Positions 37,501-49,900 of a stretch of 64,000 nt of DNA are shown one piece after another. Below the pieces are notes generated by a model that was given only the letters and a program-made list of their open reading frames with translations, was not told where the DNA came from and did no database searches. Made by a program: the position numbers and the translations under genes. This stretch comes from Dipylidium caninum (lineage: Eukaryota > Platyhelminthes > Cestoda > Cyclophyllidea > Dipylidiidae): assembly GCA_017562135.1 (NCBI GenBank), contig QEYB01000713.1, positions 1-64,000 of the forward strand. Direction: 5' to 3'. Numbering within the stretch: the stretch's first letter is position 1; each line of letters starts with the position of its first letter.

Positions 37501-40500
37501 TTCCTCAACAAGCATTTGTAAAAGCAACTTCCACCGAAAAGTTAATAAGCAAAATGAATAAAATATATAATATAATATAATTTCCCAAAACGAAAATAGT
37601 GTTTAGGTAACTTCAATAATTAATGTTTCTAAATTATGCAACATTAAAAACACTAAAAAATGAATCCAAATAAACTTGGAAACGTAAAATCTAAGAGGAT
37701 GAGGGACAAAACTACTCTCAGATATGAACAAATTGAAAACATTGCACAACACAAAAATGAGTTAAAAATATGCAGTTAAACCGTTAATAGCATTGGAATA
37801 AGAAATCATCACTCAAAGACGAATTATAATCAACAAGGAAGTAAAATTTTCAGCATATCGTTCTTATCTTAAGCAAACTGGCTGGCACAACCTAGTCACC
37901 CGAGAATGGAGGCCCTCCAGACCAACATTATGGCATACATTGAGGCAAGACCGACCCCATGAAGGCGGTAGCCCGAAGATCTCAGGTGAGTAGACAGCAT
38001 CACACACTCACCTGTCTGAAAATGCGAATCACTGGGGCCTCCAGCTTGTGGGCGCCAACAATGTTGACACGCAAGTACTTCGTCTCGCGTGTCACGAATT
38101 CGCGGTCACTGTCGGGCAGTTTCTTCCAAATAGTCACCTGCAGGGGCACGTAATCCGTCTCAGGGCTGTTTGGCTTCCGATGGAGGTATCTGTGGCACGG
38201 GTGGATCCGGGGGAGATGATTTTGAAGTTAGATAAAGGTAAAATACCACCTCCCTCTTTCATCACTTCGTCCGCAAATTATGCCTCGATGCTTTAGCTCG
38301 TTCTCTGGGTGGTCCTTTTGGCTGTTTTCCACCAGAATTCGACAGTCCAAATTCCATCAACCGATGCTAGTTTGCGCCTTCGAGAGTGAGCTACGAAGAG
38401 GACATCGTAGAGAGGCGCGACCTTCGTGATGTAGTGGAGGGGAAAGAGGATGGAGGTGGCCCCAGGCCTCAGCCTCAATAAATCCCTTACCTCCTTAACA
38501 GGTCCTTTCTGTACATCTACCAGTCATTAATAAGAGGGTTAAGAAAAAGTCTATCGAGGCCCACATCAACTCTACCGCGAGTTTATGAGTCGTAAAGCCA
38601 AGCGGACGGGCGACTGTTCCCCCCGAGGGCACAAGCGAGACAATTTCTGCTCAGACGCCGAAACTCCCCATAACCTCCCTACAGCATGCTTAGTTATCGC
38701 GATGCTTATACTAATTCATCTTCCCAGGAGACATGCCTAAAGCTTGAAAGGCTTAATCGACCTGGACAACGATTTCCTCTCCACAGACCTGAATGTAGCC
38801 TCGTCACTCGGTCACACAATCCACTTCAGCCTACCTGTAACCCTTGAGTAGAGCCTCGTGGCATTCGTGCTCAAAATAATCGACGGCGGTTCTGTTGAAA
38901 ACTGTGGCAACAATGTTGCCGAAAAGCGGCCACCTTCGACTGGCCCCGATGGCAGGTCCGCTTGCCGGAGCCAGACCGAGACGCGGGGTCCAGAGACCTG
39001 ACTTCGGCTCCCACCAGGGTGTAATCAGAGGACTTCCGGTCTGCGACTCTAGTCGGTTCTGCTCGTTTCGTTGTCCATCAGATGAATGGAAGTCTGGTCG
39101 TGTGAAGGAGAGGTAGCATTCTTCCTCTTCTGCATTGTACCTAAATGATGAAAAAAGTGCACATGATTTTCACTCTAAATAGATTACAGAAATGAATAGA
39201 AAAGGAAAAAATCGTGGAGTTGATGAGGCATCATATGCTTCCTCCCCTCATCAACACCGGCCAGACGCCTGCTTGTCTGCAAAGTGAAACTTTCTTAAAA
39301 ACCAAACAAATGGACGTCAAAGACAGAATAACAACTTTGCCTTCCATAATTCCTGGAACTCATCTCTCTCTCCCCACCACTCGCCTCTTCCAGACTCGTA
39401 CCATCTGCCGTCTTTTCAAGAGAACCGCAAACTCCCTCGGAGTGATTGATGTGGGCGGAATGATTGTGTTGTCAGTGGGGGTGACACTTCCGTGGCTGGA
39501 AGATTAGGGAACCTGATCCGAATAATGCACTTGTGACATTTGTGGCAGTGGTGTTTTTGGGTCCGCACAAATCACTCCCACATTCCTCACTCAGTTTATC
39601 CGTGTGCCTGCATAATTTAACGGTTCGAAGAACAGGAATGTGGTCGTCGATCCTTCATTGTGGCCACTAGCTGAATGAGGCGTTGAAATTGCGTCGGAAG
39701 TGGCTTAAATTCGGACCTCTAACTGAAGATGGCAGGAAATGGACGTCTGTCCTGCGACTGCCATTCTCATTTAATAAGCAGTAGTGGTCTCGAGAAAGCA
39801 AGGAACGAACGGACGGTGGTGTAGGCACGGCTAAATCACGGCCAAGTTGGAATTGAACGGACTGGAGAGACGCTGACGGAGGCGCCGACGAGATCAAAGC
39901 CCTCGCAGGCGCACTTGGGGCGGGGCGAGTAATGACCAGTGGCCTTTGTTGTCACGCCGCATAAATGACAGCTTATGAGTGATAAATGGCGACAGCTCCG
40001 TCTCTTTTTGCTCTTCTTCTTCCTCTTTTTGTAATGGTGTTGGCCATGTTGATGTCAAGGAGGCTTTCATGTCCGTTACACTGTCAAAAGCAAGGACATC
40101 TTCAAATGCTAACGCGCTGGTTAGGAAGTTCGAAGGTAGAAACCTTCACGCTGTCTCAGCCTCTCCACTGAGCGTGGAGTGAAGAGAATAAGCACAAAGG
40201 CCAACTTATTACCGTCTCCTAGGCGTAAAACCTGTAGTGACAGTCACAACTTAGAACTCATAAGGACAGGCGAATTCCCCTCTATGGGGGGACAGCTGGA
40301 CCCAGTCCGCGACGGGAAGTGGCTAGACACTGTGGGGTAAGGAAGGAGGAATCGATCGGAGCGGTGGATCCGCCTCATGAGTGGAAGAGGGGCGCGAATA
40401 CGCCTAATCTTGAAAATCCTTTCGGTCTGGTCGAAAATTCAAGTACATACTCTGCGCCTGAAAGCACATTTCGTCCAGAGAATTTACAAAATGAGGTCAT

Positions 40501-43500
40501 TCTTGGACACTAGGACCATTTGAGTGAATACAAGGACTCACTCAACGTTGACCACAGCTGGACTGATCGCCTGACTGACAGTTTTGATGCTCTTCACTGT
40601 GAGCTCGAGGGGCCCGCGAATTCTAGATTTCGGAAAGCTTTTGTCTACCTCACCACTGGTCCTCGGAGGATCGACTATGTCCACCGGAATGTCCGCGGTC
40701 TGAATGATGGAGTGGTTGTTGCGGAAGAAGAAGATTGTAACTCTGACTGTATCCGTGTTGAGGAGCGGGTTACCCCCGTGGTAGTAGCGCACTTCACCGT
40801 CTCGGAAGGAGCAGTCAAATTTCTAAACAATCAGAAAACAGCGTTTGGGGAGTGAATAAAAGCAACTAGACCGTAAAATGAGGGATGAACTGCGGGGTAA
40901 TCATTCCTAGGCGATGTAACCGACCTCGAAGGCCTCTTCGAGTACGCTTTCCATACCTCTTCGCTCCATTTGCGAGGTACAAGAAAATCCGAGAGAAATC
41001 GTCCACCTGTCACCTACAATTTCCTGTTCCACATTCCCCCTTTGAACGCATTGGAGACGCGACGCTAGAGTCAGGTAGTTCAATTATGGAGCCCGGAAGC
41101 GGATGTACAAGTCAACATTCGACTGTCTTTTCCCAACACTTCACTGATAAAATCCCAGCAAAGTGCTAGTGTCCAGCAGGGAAAGTAGATGGATTGAAAA
41201 CACACCCGATGGGGATTGTCGGTTAGCTGAGGGCGCCGTGTTCACCAACTTCCTGTCGTCCTCGCCCCTCCCGACTGACTGCAAACCAGACAGCGGCGGT
41301 TGATCGCACCGCTGGTACGCTGTCCATCTTGGACCCACCAGCCTGGACGATGGACCCACAGACAGTAGACATCCGGTCGTGGCCGGAGCGGCCTTTACGC
41401 TCGTGAGTTCATAATCCGAGAAGAGCTTATCCTCTCCGAAGGTGGATATTCACCAGTCGCCGAGGGATGGCGACTCTAGTCAGAAAAGTCCTGCAGCCGG
41501 AACCCACGAGGACTTAGACGCGATGGGGGTGGGGGCGGGGGGGACCTCTGCGACCTTTATATGACATCAGGAGGAACATCGCTCCAATCAGCCTGGCATT
41601 TTAACAATAAGTCTGATGTTGGTGTAAGTGCAATTAGAGTTGAGGTTGGAACTGACAGGCGGGAGCAAATAAACTACCCTTTCTCTTTTCAAAATACCAC
41701 TCCTGCGAGACCGCAGTTAACAGGTCAGAGGAACTAGATTCAGACACACGCTTTCACCTCATCCCTTTGCAAAAAAGGAGGTTGATGGGCCAACAAAGTG
41801 GATTTCTGGACAGGCGGATTCAAGAACAGCGGCTTCAACCTTCAACCCAAGTGTAATGCTGTCTGGCGTAATGACTTCTATTCGGGCCTTGTCTAAGGTG
41901 CATATCCACGTCACCTTTGGCGCTAAATAATCCGTTAACCACCAAAGAAGAAAGGTGATTTTTGTTGGCCATTTCTCCCAGTCCTGCAGACCATCAATTC
42001 TCGGGGGAGGAGGAGGAGGAGGCTGAACCAACCGGAACATCAATCAGAAAAGCGAGCTTGGGAATTAAGGTGAGGAAGGGGAGTGCGGTAGGCCGAGACC
42101 ATCCATTTTCCCATTAACCGATCATATTATAAAGTGGGATTTTTCAGATGATTACGTGGTCGCTTAAGTCTGCATAAAAAAAACTCACGACTTGGGCTTT
42201 TTCCCCACACACCTAATGAGGTGGCACTGCAACCCCCTGCCTCGGCGCCAGTTGTGGCGAAGTCTCGACACTCGGCCCCAAGACACGTGTGCTCTGCAGC
42301 GAAATCTAAATGGCGTGGCATGGGGTCGGATCTCACCGACCTCGGCAACTGCATTGCTGCCGTCTCCTTTTGTCTGCCCCAGAGCCGCACCACTTTCCTG
42401 CTTCGATCACCGCCTCGTTCAACACCACCGTCCAGAGTGGGCAGAATGACCAGCGTTGTCTACACTGGCAAGGACGCCTTTTAGCCGCGAAACGCGTCGG
42501 CTGATGATGGTGGTGAAATGGAGGGATTCTAACCTTGAGGAGTAGGGAAATTTCGAGGTGATGACTATTTCGCCGTCCCTCAATCAAGGAAGGTGGAGCG
42601 TGCTGATACACATTCTTTCCGGGAACCCTATGAAGCAGTTTAATCATGCCTACCGTGTGATGAAAGTGAGCCATGAATCCACCATCATAAACTCCCCAGA
42701 GGAGTGGAACAAAGACCACCAGATTGAAGGGCAAATGGAGTGAATCAGTAGTCTCAAAAGGCCAAGACGTGTTAAATGGAGGTGCCCCGTCGAGTACCCG
42801 AAGAGAGGTGGACCAGAAATGGTTGACATTGTCGTGCTGACAGACAAAGGAGCGAGGATTCAAACTCTCTCCTACCGGAGCATCTGCACAATCGAGAATG
42901 ACACTCCCTCCGTTCCAGAACGGCAAATTGACAGTCAAATTTTCCTAGTAGAGGCCATAACATCGCTCTTTCTGCCTCTCTCTTGAGTTATTTAGGTATC
43001 TTGTGGTGGTAACAGACAAAAGTGCAATGTTCGTTCGAAGATTAGCACTGACTGAACTGGCCAATGAACCAATTTAAGGCTGCTTGTGCCTGCCGGTCTA
43101 TCGTCCGACCCAAGATGGAGAAATCAGACGAGGTGAGGAGGAGTGGTGGAGACGGCCACATCGGAAAGGATGAAGGCAACTCACAAAATGCGTTGACCAT
43201 TTGCCTCGAAAACTCGAGCCCCCTTCGGCCACAGGAACAGTAGAATATCCTCATTTTGGCAACTACGGCTAATCCACACCGGAATATAATGGAGAGGGGA
43301 CCGAGGTGAGGATTTCCCAGACAGACGTTTCCTATTTTACCTTCACCTCAGATGCTCTCACCCATCTGGCCAGGGAGGCCTGTGACATTGGCCAAAAAAT
43401 AGGTCCCAATAAACGTCGGGGATTCATGTTTGAGGGCGTTAAACGTGAGAGCAGAGTGCGCATTGTCTGGCGCGGATATGCACACGTTCCTTTCAACCCT

Positions 43501-43983
43501 GAGCTTCGATAAAAATGGTTGTCAGCATAGCTGTCGGTTTTTTCATTAACTTATCGTAAGCCGCGTACGGTGGGAGGGCTTGCAAGGTCATTAATCTCAA
43601 TAAGTCTGACTTTTGCACCGACGGAAAATTAGTCATTCAAACGGGCACAGGAGGTAGAGTAGGAGACTGGGGCTTACCTTGGGTTCTAAATGTCCAACCA
43701 CAGAAAAGATGGGCGCCAATTCTTCCATCTCGATTCTGCAGACATGACGGCCACTTCGAAGGACTCGCTTGGTGATGGGGAGGTGTTGGCGTAGGAGGGG
43801 TGTCCAGTGGCCCCTGTATGTCTTTAATCTGGGCGGTGGTAAAAGAGGATTGGTGACCAGAAGGCTGAATGAATCCGTTGTAGATCCAACATTTGAACCT
43901 GCATCCTGCTGGGGAGATGAAAATAGCCTGGTTGAAGTAAGTAATATAATTAGCACAGAGGTAAGGGATTGAAGCCGTGTCAT
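21764..43983 (-). CDS. FREM1-like: FREM1-like secreted extracellular-matrix protein (whole gene, 21 exons)
   Basis: FRAS1/FREM proteins bridge epithelium and connective tissue at basement membranes; the C-terminal C-type lectin domain marks FREM1. Exons in order: 43678-43983, 40542-40822, 38835-39140, 38012-38189, 36243-36482, 33556-33765, 32484-32880, 30925-31380, 29508-30026, 28385-28498, 28021-28295, 27467-27956, 26369-27381, 25665-25897, 25003-25331, 24005-24897, 23546-23742, 23324-23464, 22336-22530, 22015-22188, 21764-21943. Every junction has GT and AG, and phase is kept throughout if one C is dropped from each CCCC run at 32756-32759 and 21858-21861. The product would be about 2370 residues, near the roughly 2200 of vertebrate FREM1 as I remember it. 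No membrane segment follows the lectin domain, which fits secretion. The starts of exons 16 and 19 and the donor of exon 14 are the least certain sites. Confidence 0.9.
23324..23742 (-). CDS. FREM1-like: FREM1-like exons 17-18: Calx-beta domain
   Basis: Exon 17 (23546-23742) reads VYWAQVGFARRRYRICD and then GVLTLTLVRRG, the opening strands of a Calx-beta fold. Exon 18 (23324-23464) gives EEVVKQVRVRVTLGGE and EKQFFTVSV, the closing strands. The 81-nt intron splits the domain in phase 1; reading through it also stays open, but that would insert an unrelated loop. FREM proteins carry one or more Calx-beta domains directly after the CSPG array, as here. Confidence 0.85.
24005..33765 (-). CDS. FREM1-like: FREM1-like exons 6-16: CSPG repeat array
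   Basis: A run of chondroitin-sulfate-proteoglycan (NG2-like) repeats, each with the usual pattern of a Leu/Val-rich strand, a P.HG.L turn, a D(L)..GRI.Y.H(D)GS-like step and a D.F...V.DG end. Clear instances are PKWGHLELRP, DLTAGRVFYVNSRHQDG and LPHYGHLSVF in exon 13 (26369-27381), KAPKHGSLYE in exon 11, and SYIQDGSNVKEDNF across exons 11/12. In vertebrates these repeats form rods that bind partner FRAS/FREM proteins. Introns within the array are often 60-110 nt. Exon 7 (32484-32880) holds 397 nt where 396 are needed: an extra C at 32756-32759 shifts the frame in mid-repeat. Confidence 0.88.
28336..28345 (+). repeat. C10 homopolymer in FREM1-like intron 10
   Basis: Ten consecutive C residues, close to the acceptor side of the intron between exons 10 and 11. 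It is a likely site of length error. Confidence 0.9.
30432..30690 (-). repeat. Dispersed repeat R1, partial copy C inside a FREM1-like intron
   Basis: On the minus strand this matches the middle of copy B: CTTAATCCGTCAGGTGTGGT, GTCAAA.GGACGCG, a TTGTT.AA..ATTGGCGA block, and the GCTTCTACTC block. It lies in the intron between exons 8 and 9 of the FREM1-like gene, so R1 is dispersed and not confined to the palindrome. Confidence 0.7.
33766..36242. other. FREM1-like intron 5 (2.5 kb), no other gene seen
   Basis: No gene recognised. It contains a G-rich, G4-capable block at 35439-35486 (GGCGGGGGAGGGGAGGGGAGG). Open frames of up to about 120 codons here have no recognisable domain. Confidence 0.6.
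36155..36187 (+). repeat. (TG)n/(TGCG)n microsatellite
   Basis: TG dinucleotides turning into CGTG tetramers, just downstream of the exon 5 donor of the FREM1-like gene. Confidence 0.85.
36243..40822 (-). CDS. FREM1-like: FREM1-like exons 2-5: N-terminal FREM domain into the first CSPG repeat
   Basis: Exon 2 (40542-40822) carries FDCSFRDGEVRYYHGG, the counterpart of FPCDFGPGEVRYSH in vertebrate proteins. Exon 3 (38835-39140) starts YNAEEEECYLSF and ends before YR; exon 4 (38012-38189) continues YLHRKPNSPETDYVPL, as in the family's cysteine-bearing RYRH..P region. Exon 5 (36243-36482) enters the first CSPG-type repeat. Its upstream open frame continues for about 35 codons past the chosen acceptor, but only the acceptor at 36483 preserves phase. 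Introns here are long (0.6-2.9 kb), unlike the rest of the gene. Confidence 0.82.
37430..37870. other. AT-rich island in FREM1-like intron 4
   Basis: A sharply AT-rich stretch, including ATATATAATATAATATAA near 37563, inside otherwise GC-balanced sequence. It may be an inserted AT-rich element or matrix-attachment-like DNA. No open frame or terminal repeats were recognised. Confidence 0.6.
40823..43677. other. FREM1-like intron 1 (2.85 kb) with unassigned open frames
   Basis: The splice phase of exons 1 and 2 joins cleanly across this stretch, so it is called an intron. It contains minus-strand frames at 41759-42043 and 42333-42938 (about 200 codons) with no recognisable domain, and a G-rich run at 41524-41543. 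The long frame includes Cys- and His-rich parts. An alternative exon or an unrelated nested gene cannot be ruled out. Confidence 0.5.
41524..41543 (+). repeat. G-rich tract, quadruplex-capable
   Basis: Runs of 5, 5 and 7 G separated by single T or C residues. Confidence 0.8.
43678..43983 (-). CDS. FREM1-like: FREM1-like exon 1: signal peptide and N-terminal domain start
   Basis: The ATG at 43983 opens MTRLQSLTSVLIILLTSTRL, a short polar start and a hydrophobic core typical of a signal peptide. About 50 residues later SGRHVCRIEMEELAPI matches the conserved cysteine-containing N-terminal segment of FREM proteins. The exon ends in phase 0 at a GTAAGC donor. A GTG one codon upstream would extend the frame, but the ATG is the better start. 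Confidence 0.8.
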
Positions 43984-46900
43984 CACTCCCGAGAAAGTTG
44001 AGATTTACGCGGAAGCGCCACAGACGGACCCGACGACGGGGTCACCCGCCTCTCACTCCTATTGGCTGAACACAAGGATTGCGCCGATTGGACAGATGTT
44101 GTGATTGGTCAGTCAAAAGTTGGATTCCTCTCGAAATACTCGACGTCGGTAACGTGAAAGCAACACTTTGAAGTGATGAATTTTGCAATCTGTTAGGATT
44201 TGTTTCAGTCAGTTTGTATGATGATGTCTGTTGACAATGGAAACTAAAGACTGGTCTGGTGCTAACGTGAGCTCTAGTGACGGTCACACATTGACCCAGG
44301 AGACCATGCTCATGAATGCTCTCCATCAGCAATACCTTGAATCGAATTGCTGCCCGGTGTCAACATACAGCAACAGGTCTATGACAGTCTCAAAGTTCGT
44401 ATAGCTACTCAAAACGAGGATCCTGGGTAAAAGTAGTGCGTATTGCATAATGATTTAATTCTGACTTGTGGGGTGAAGACAGTTAGGTCCGGAGGTACCG
44501 GAATCTGGGAAAATACGCTTCATTGCCATCAAATGTCCTGTCATCTCACCTTCGACCTCGAAGACGTAGAGCCTTAGGTGAATAAAGTCATTATTAGGAT
44601 CACCTGGTGCGCTCTTCATGTGTTGCATTGCTATGGGTATACCAAGTAATTCTTTTAGTCGAATACTTTTTTAATAACTACACCCTACCGAAAGAGATAG
44701 TGAAAATTGTTAGGACGTCGGCTTTGTATCGCATCTGAAAGTTTTCTTGCGCTTCTCTGTGATCTTAACGGTTGTAGATGTGGCTGCTCCGACACCAGCG
44801 ACTCGCGGTTCTCTGTTCACTACGATCAGTCCTGCAAACGGGTATAACTACACAGAGGTAGTTAAGGAAAGCAAGAATTGAAGCTTTCTCACAGGGCTTG
44901 GACTCACATTTGTTCGTAGCGGTCCCGCGAGGGGCATAAATGCAGCCCCAAGGCCAGACCGAAGAGAGACTAAGCTGTACGCATGCCCGGGAAGGCGCCC
45001 AGGGGAGATACGCGTGGCTCAAATCACCACTAAACCTCATATTTTGTGCTTACTTCCTTTTTTGGACAATCAGAAAAAACGCACAGTATTTCATTTTGCT
45101 ACGTCCATGATGAAAAGGAGCTGGGAAGTAAAACATCAACAAATTGAGATATTTGCGGCGGACGGTGATGCAAGTTTGACCCGAGGGAGAGAAAGAACGA
45201 GGAGGAGCGAGATGAAGGCGAGAAGAGAAGTGAGAGGGAGCGGAAGAGGCGCAAATTCAAAGCATTCTGTACTAGAAGCCTTATGGACACTTAAAGCTGA
45301 ATCTCCTATGCTCGGGCCGCACTTCAAAGGAGATGAGGCGGGTAAAGCCCTTAAAACCGTAAAAAGGGTATCAGTGAGGTGTTCATTCAGGCCAGAAAGG
45401 AAAAAGTGGACTAAGCGCTGCTTTAACTCGCATATTCATTGGTGATTGGTGTAGGAAAAGGGGGCAAATTGTCATTCACTTCTCCTCAAGCTTGAATTTC
45501 TTTTCTTGCAAATTGCGACGTTACGGACAAGTGGGAGTGGGGGAAAGCAGTTGCTGCGGCTGGCAAAACCTATTCGCCCTGCAATTTACACACTCCACAC
45601 ATCATTAACTGTGCCAAGGGCGACCGTTAATCGTCCAGACGGCCATCAGTTGGCCTGCAGTTAAAGTCTTTTGGCGCCAAAATTAAGGCCTATTTGTAAG
45701 CAGCATGTGTGATTTTTTGTGGCTGCTGTCGACTTTACCAACAGCGCTTTGTTTCCTTCCCGACCGAGGGGCCAGTCAATGAAGAAGGCGAGTCTGGACT
45801 GCCCACTGCCGCGATCATCCTTGTCGCCTAGACGGAGACTCTCCCCACTACCACCACCACCACCACAGCCGCCATCTTAGGTTCCTACCATGCAGAATTA
45901 ACGAAGCCCTGGGTTGAAAAATTTTGCAGTGGGTATGTTAATTGCTCTCTACTACAAGTTCCTTTCGGGGAAAAGAATCAACGATAGAATGTCCATCCTG
46001 GACGGGGCGGAGAGACCGGATGTGGGGACAGTTCACTGAGAGGGCAACTAAGGCAAACCCGGCTCCGCGCGATCCGAGTTAACTTAAATCCCATTTCGTC
46101 TCGTCTCACCTCGCTTCACCCCGTAGCGGCGCGATTGTATCGAGTCGCCAGGTCCACCCCCATTAGTCCGGGTTTAGCGGCCTTGGGAATGCGGAGGATT
46201 CATTTTCTCTGCTAAGTGATCCCGTCCACTCGCAGTGAAATGCAGACCCTGGGTCACGGGGATCATTATAGCGCATGTCCCCGTCGATGTGACTAACTAG
46301 GCGGGGTGATACTCCCGGAGCGATAATCTTCTCTAAAACCAGCCTTTCCGTGATGCGGACACGTGGCGTGACAAAATTTGTCGTCAGATGAAATAAAGAG
46401 GAAAAAGACCGGTCTGACGGAGGCAGGTTCTATCCCATCGCCTAAAACACATAATACCTTCCTCAAAACCGTAAATTTCTACCTAACGTCGGCGAAATGA
46501 CAGTCACATTTGACCGGTGGACGTCATTGCCGACCCTCCGCCGTGTGGTTTAACGTAGAAATCTCTCTTTTGAAGTAACATTTCTCCCCGTTAAAAATTC
46601 ATTTGATGTCGAGTCAAGGCAAGTGGAAGAAGTTTTCTTCAAACACCTCACACTCGTTTTGCCTCCTCTCCTCCCGCCAACGTAGTGGTCCCAGCCTTCT
46701 CCGCGGGACACTCTTGAAGCAGAGAGCAACTTAAACTTCAAGCACAACGGACCGCGGGGTACTTAGACACACAATCATCCCACAAAAAGATCTTTCCTCT
46801 ATCCTCACCTCGACTCGTTCCAATGAAAGACAAGCTAGGCCTGTCTGCAAGTGGAAGTATGTGATTTGGGGAATTTACAGTGCATTAAGTTAAAGTATAC

Positions 46901-49900
46901 GGCTTGAACGAGTCCCTCCTCTCCAATTTGTCTCTAATTTCTCTAATACCTCACATTCCGCAATGTTTAGCGTAAGTGGGCCAGACCGCGATGTCCTGAT
47001 GGAGGTCCCGGACAAATCTACTCTGCTTTTACACCCTTCTACGTATTGCTGAAGATTTTAGACGGATTCGATGACAATCTTTGTTAAAATCTGGCATCAT
47101 GGCGGAAAAGGGGAATTTTGCCCTGTGGATGGGAATATGACAGTCTATTGCCGTTGGCGAATGAAGCTCCTCTGGATTGGCGAACCGAGGCCGTTGATGT
47201 GTTGTGGAGGCGATTACCTGAATGCGCTGCCAGGCCACGCATTTATCGCAATCCCCACGCGGTTGAGCCCCACTTAGGGGTCGTGGAAGGCAGTGGTTGG
47301 CGGAAGTGAGACTTTCACTGTAGCGATATTGTGGAAGCAGTCATTTACCTGGCATTCCGGTGATATTAGCTCTTCTTCATATGTGTAATCCGTGATCCAG
47401 TGAATGAGCCCCACTGAATGTGTTTTATCCCTATGACATCTAGGTTCTTTTCCACACAACAAATGATGGAATCCGAGGTGTCAAAGAATAACGTAGTTGA
47501 CACTTGCGTAGCCAGCTAATTAGGAGCACTGAAACGAGGGGAGTCACGTAACAAAACCGAGTGAACAGAATCTATTTTGACTCGACACTTAACCATCCCG
47601 AGGTCTTCGGTCTCGGGCGTGGGGGGGGCGGGGGCGCCATTATCCCAGCCCCTAGCGGCGCAGTCCGCTCTCCCACCGCCCTTCAGCCTAGCCTCCCACC
47701 CTCGGTCCTTCAATACCCCCTTAATAAATCATTTTTCTTCAGTGGTATGCTGTAGTACAGTTTCAAAGAAGATCTGTGCTACAATGCAATCGTGAAAAAC
47801 TATTTCACATCGTCATAGGCACAGCTTTGCCCGAGTCCCGCCTTTTGCGGGACCGGAATGGAATCGAAGGTGGAGACGCATAAGTTGCCCAGTGCTTGAG
47901 CCTTTGTCGATTCCACTGCTGTGGCAAGTCAACCGATGCAAGTCGACCTGCGTCCCCCAATTTTTTACTGTTGATACACTCTCGAAACGCCGACTTCCTT
48001 TTTGACGAGGAAGCGTCGGTGGACTGTAGACAATGTCAATTCAACTATGCACTGCGACGCAATCTTGTGGCGGATGCCATTGTCTCTCCACGCCACTCTG
48101 GCCTCCAATAAAGTTAGGTAGTAGTGGCCTGACTTGTGGAAAGTAACTACAATTGGGATTTGTGCTATACGAAATGCCGTGGGGATGAAGAACACGTAAG
48201 AAAGTGGACGGATTCCAGTGGCCCAGTGTCCCTTACGCCTTTCTGAACTTCTCTACCGCAGCACCATTTCGCACGTTGTCCTCATTAGATGCCATAGAAA
48301 CAAGGCGAGGCTTTAGGATTCAATTGTAAGACTATTTCATCATCGGAAAATCCCCTACCCTTCCCTCTTCCTACAAAGTCACAGTAACATGCTTCCCAAA
48401 GCACCCTTTTTGCCCAGATAAACATAGGATTTGTGAGGTTCCCTGCCTTCGGTAACTAAATCAACAGTGAAGTTCTAGCGGTCGGAGGATGGGAGATGGG
48501 GGACTAGGGACGGATGCGGGGTGTAATCCCGATCTCAACGGCGATAAAGCGAGAAGGGACCGATGTGTGTGTCTCACAAAGTGGAGATGGTGGCATTTGG
48601 AAGATAGTTTCGAGTTTGAAAGACTGCGTTTTCTGAAAGTGGCATCTGGAAGGTCGATTTTAAAAGAAGATGGGGAGAGAAGATGAAAGAAACAGTAAAT
48701 GTCACCAGGGCAAGTGCTTAACTGTGTGAAGGAAAAGGAAATTAAGGCAACTTTAAGGACTGATGCAGGGCCTAAATCGGAGTAAGATGCATTCAAATGG
48801 GAAGCCAGGCAAGAGTAAACTGTTCATCGTGACTGTCGAAGATAGTCAACACCAAACATGCGGACAAGGCAGCGGGGATTTGGATAACGTAACAGCTGTC
48901 TGTTTGTTCAAGTATCGCCCTACGAACGCAGAAAAGGCGTCCTGACAACCTCGAGAGACACATGGAGTCGCAGAAGGCCTTACCGCCCCAAATAAGCACT
49001 GCAGAAGCGTCGGGAACCCACATCAGTGAACTCATAGCTTGAGGTTGAATATGAAGTAGACAGTGTAGATTTGAGCATCTAAGACATCTACGAGGTACCA
49101 AACAGTAATGCGCCGAGGAGGACAATTTCCACACCAATGAAAGCCGCTGATCGAGTACTTGGCCTAATTTGACTTCGCTAGGACATTGTCAAGGCGGTTG
49201 AAAAAAGTCTAGGCGTCTATTGATGGGATAGTGCATTGACTCCTTTAATTAATAATAGCCCAGGCAAGAAACTAAATTTTTGGAACGGACACGTAATTCT
49301 TATAAAGCACGTACCGATGTCAGCGGTATCGTAATCTCACAACTTTAGACAGAAACTGTAATGAAGTACGCGTTTGTTCAAAGTATCGTAATGGACTAGG
49401 AGTCAGGCTAAATCCTGACCCAGAAGTCTTACGAGATGTCTTTGGCAGCCCCAAGTACCCCTCAAAATCAGGTGAATGACATAAATGAAGGGGGACAGAG
49501 AGTAGTGAGGAGGTGGCGACCAGAAAGGATGGCCTTTCATCTAGCCTCAGGGTAGACTCTTTTTCACCGTAGCGAAGTTGTAAACGCTCGTTTAAAACAA
49601 CTACAAGACAGGCATGCAATGACCTACCGCCTAAAACAAACAATTAACTTTGGCGCCAAGGAACAGTTGTTCCAGAAGCGCTATTACCATCTCTCCTGTC
49701 CCTGCCTCATCCCTCCGAGTCACCCACCTACCTCTATTATTATTCCCTAATAATTTTCCGTGGCGCCAGAAACACAGTTGGTGCCTGTCGTGTTTGTCAG
49801 TTGTTTATGAGAAGGATGGCGGTACCATGTGAATCCCATCCTTAGAATGGCCCACGACGAAAACGGCAGAGACTCCAGAAGAGTATTTAGTGACTGTAAA

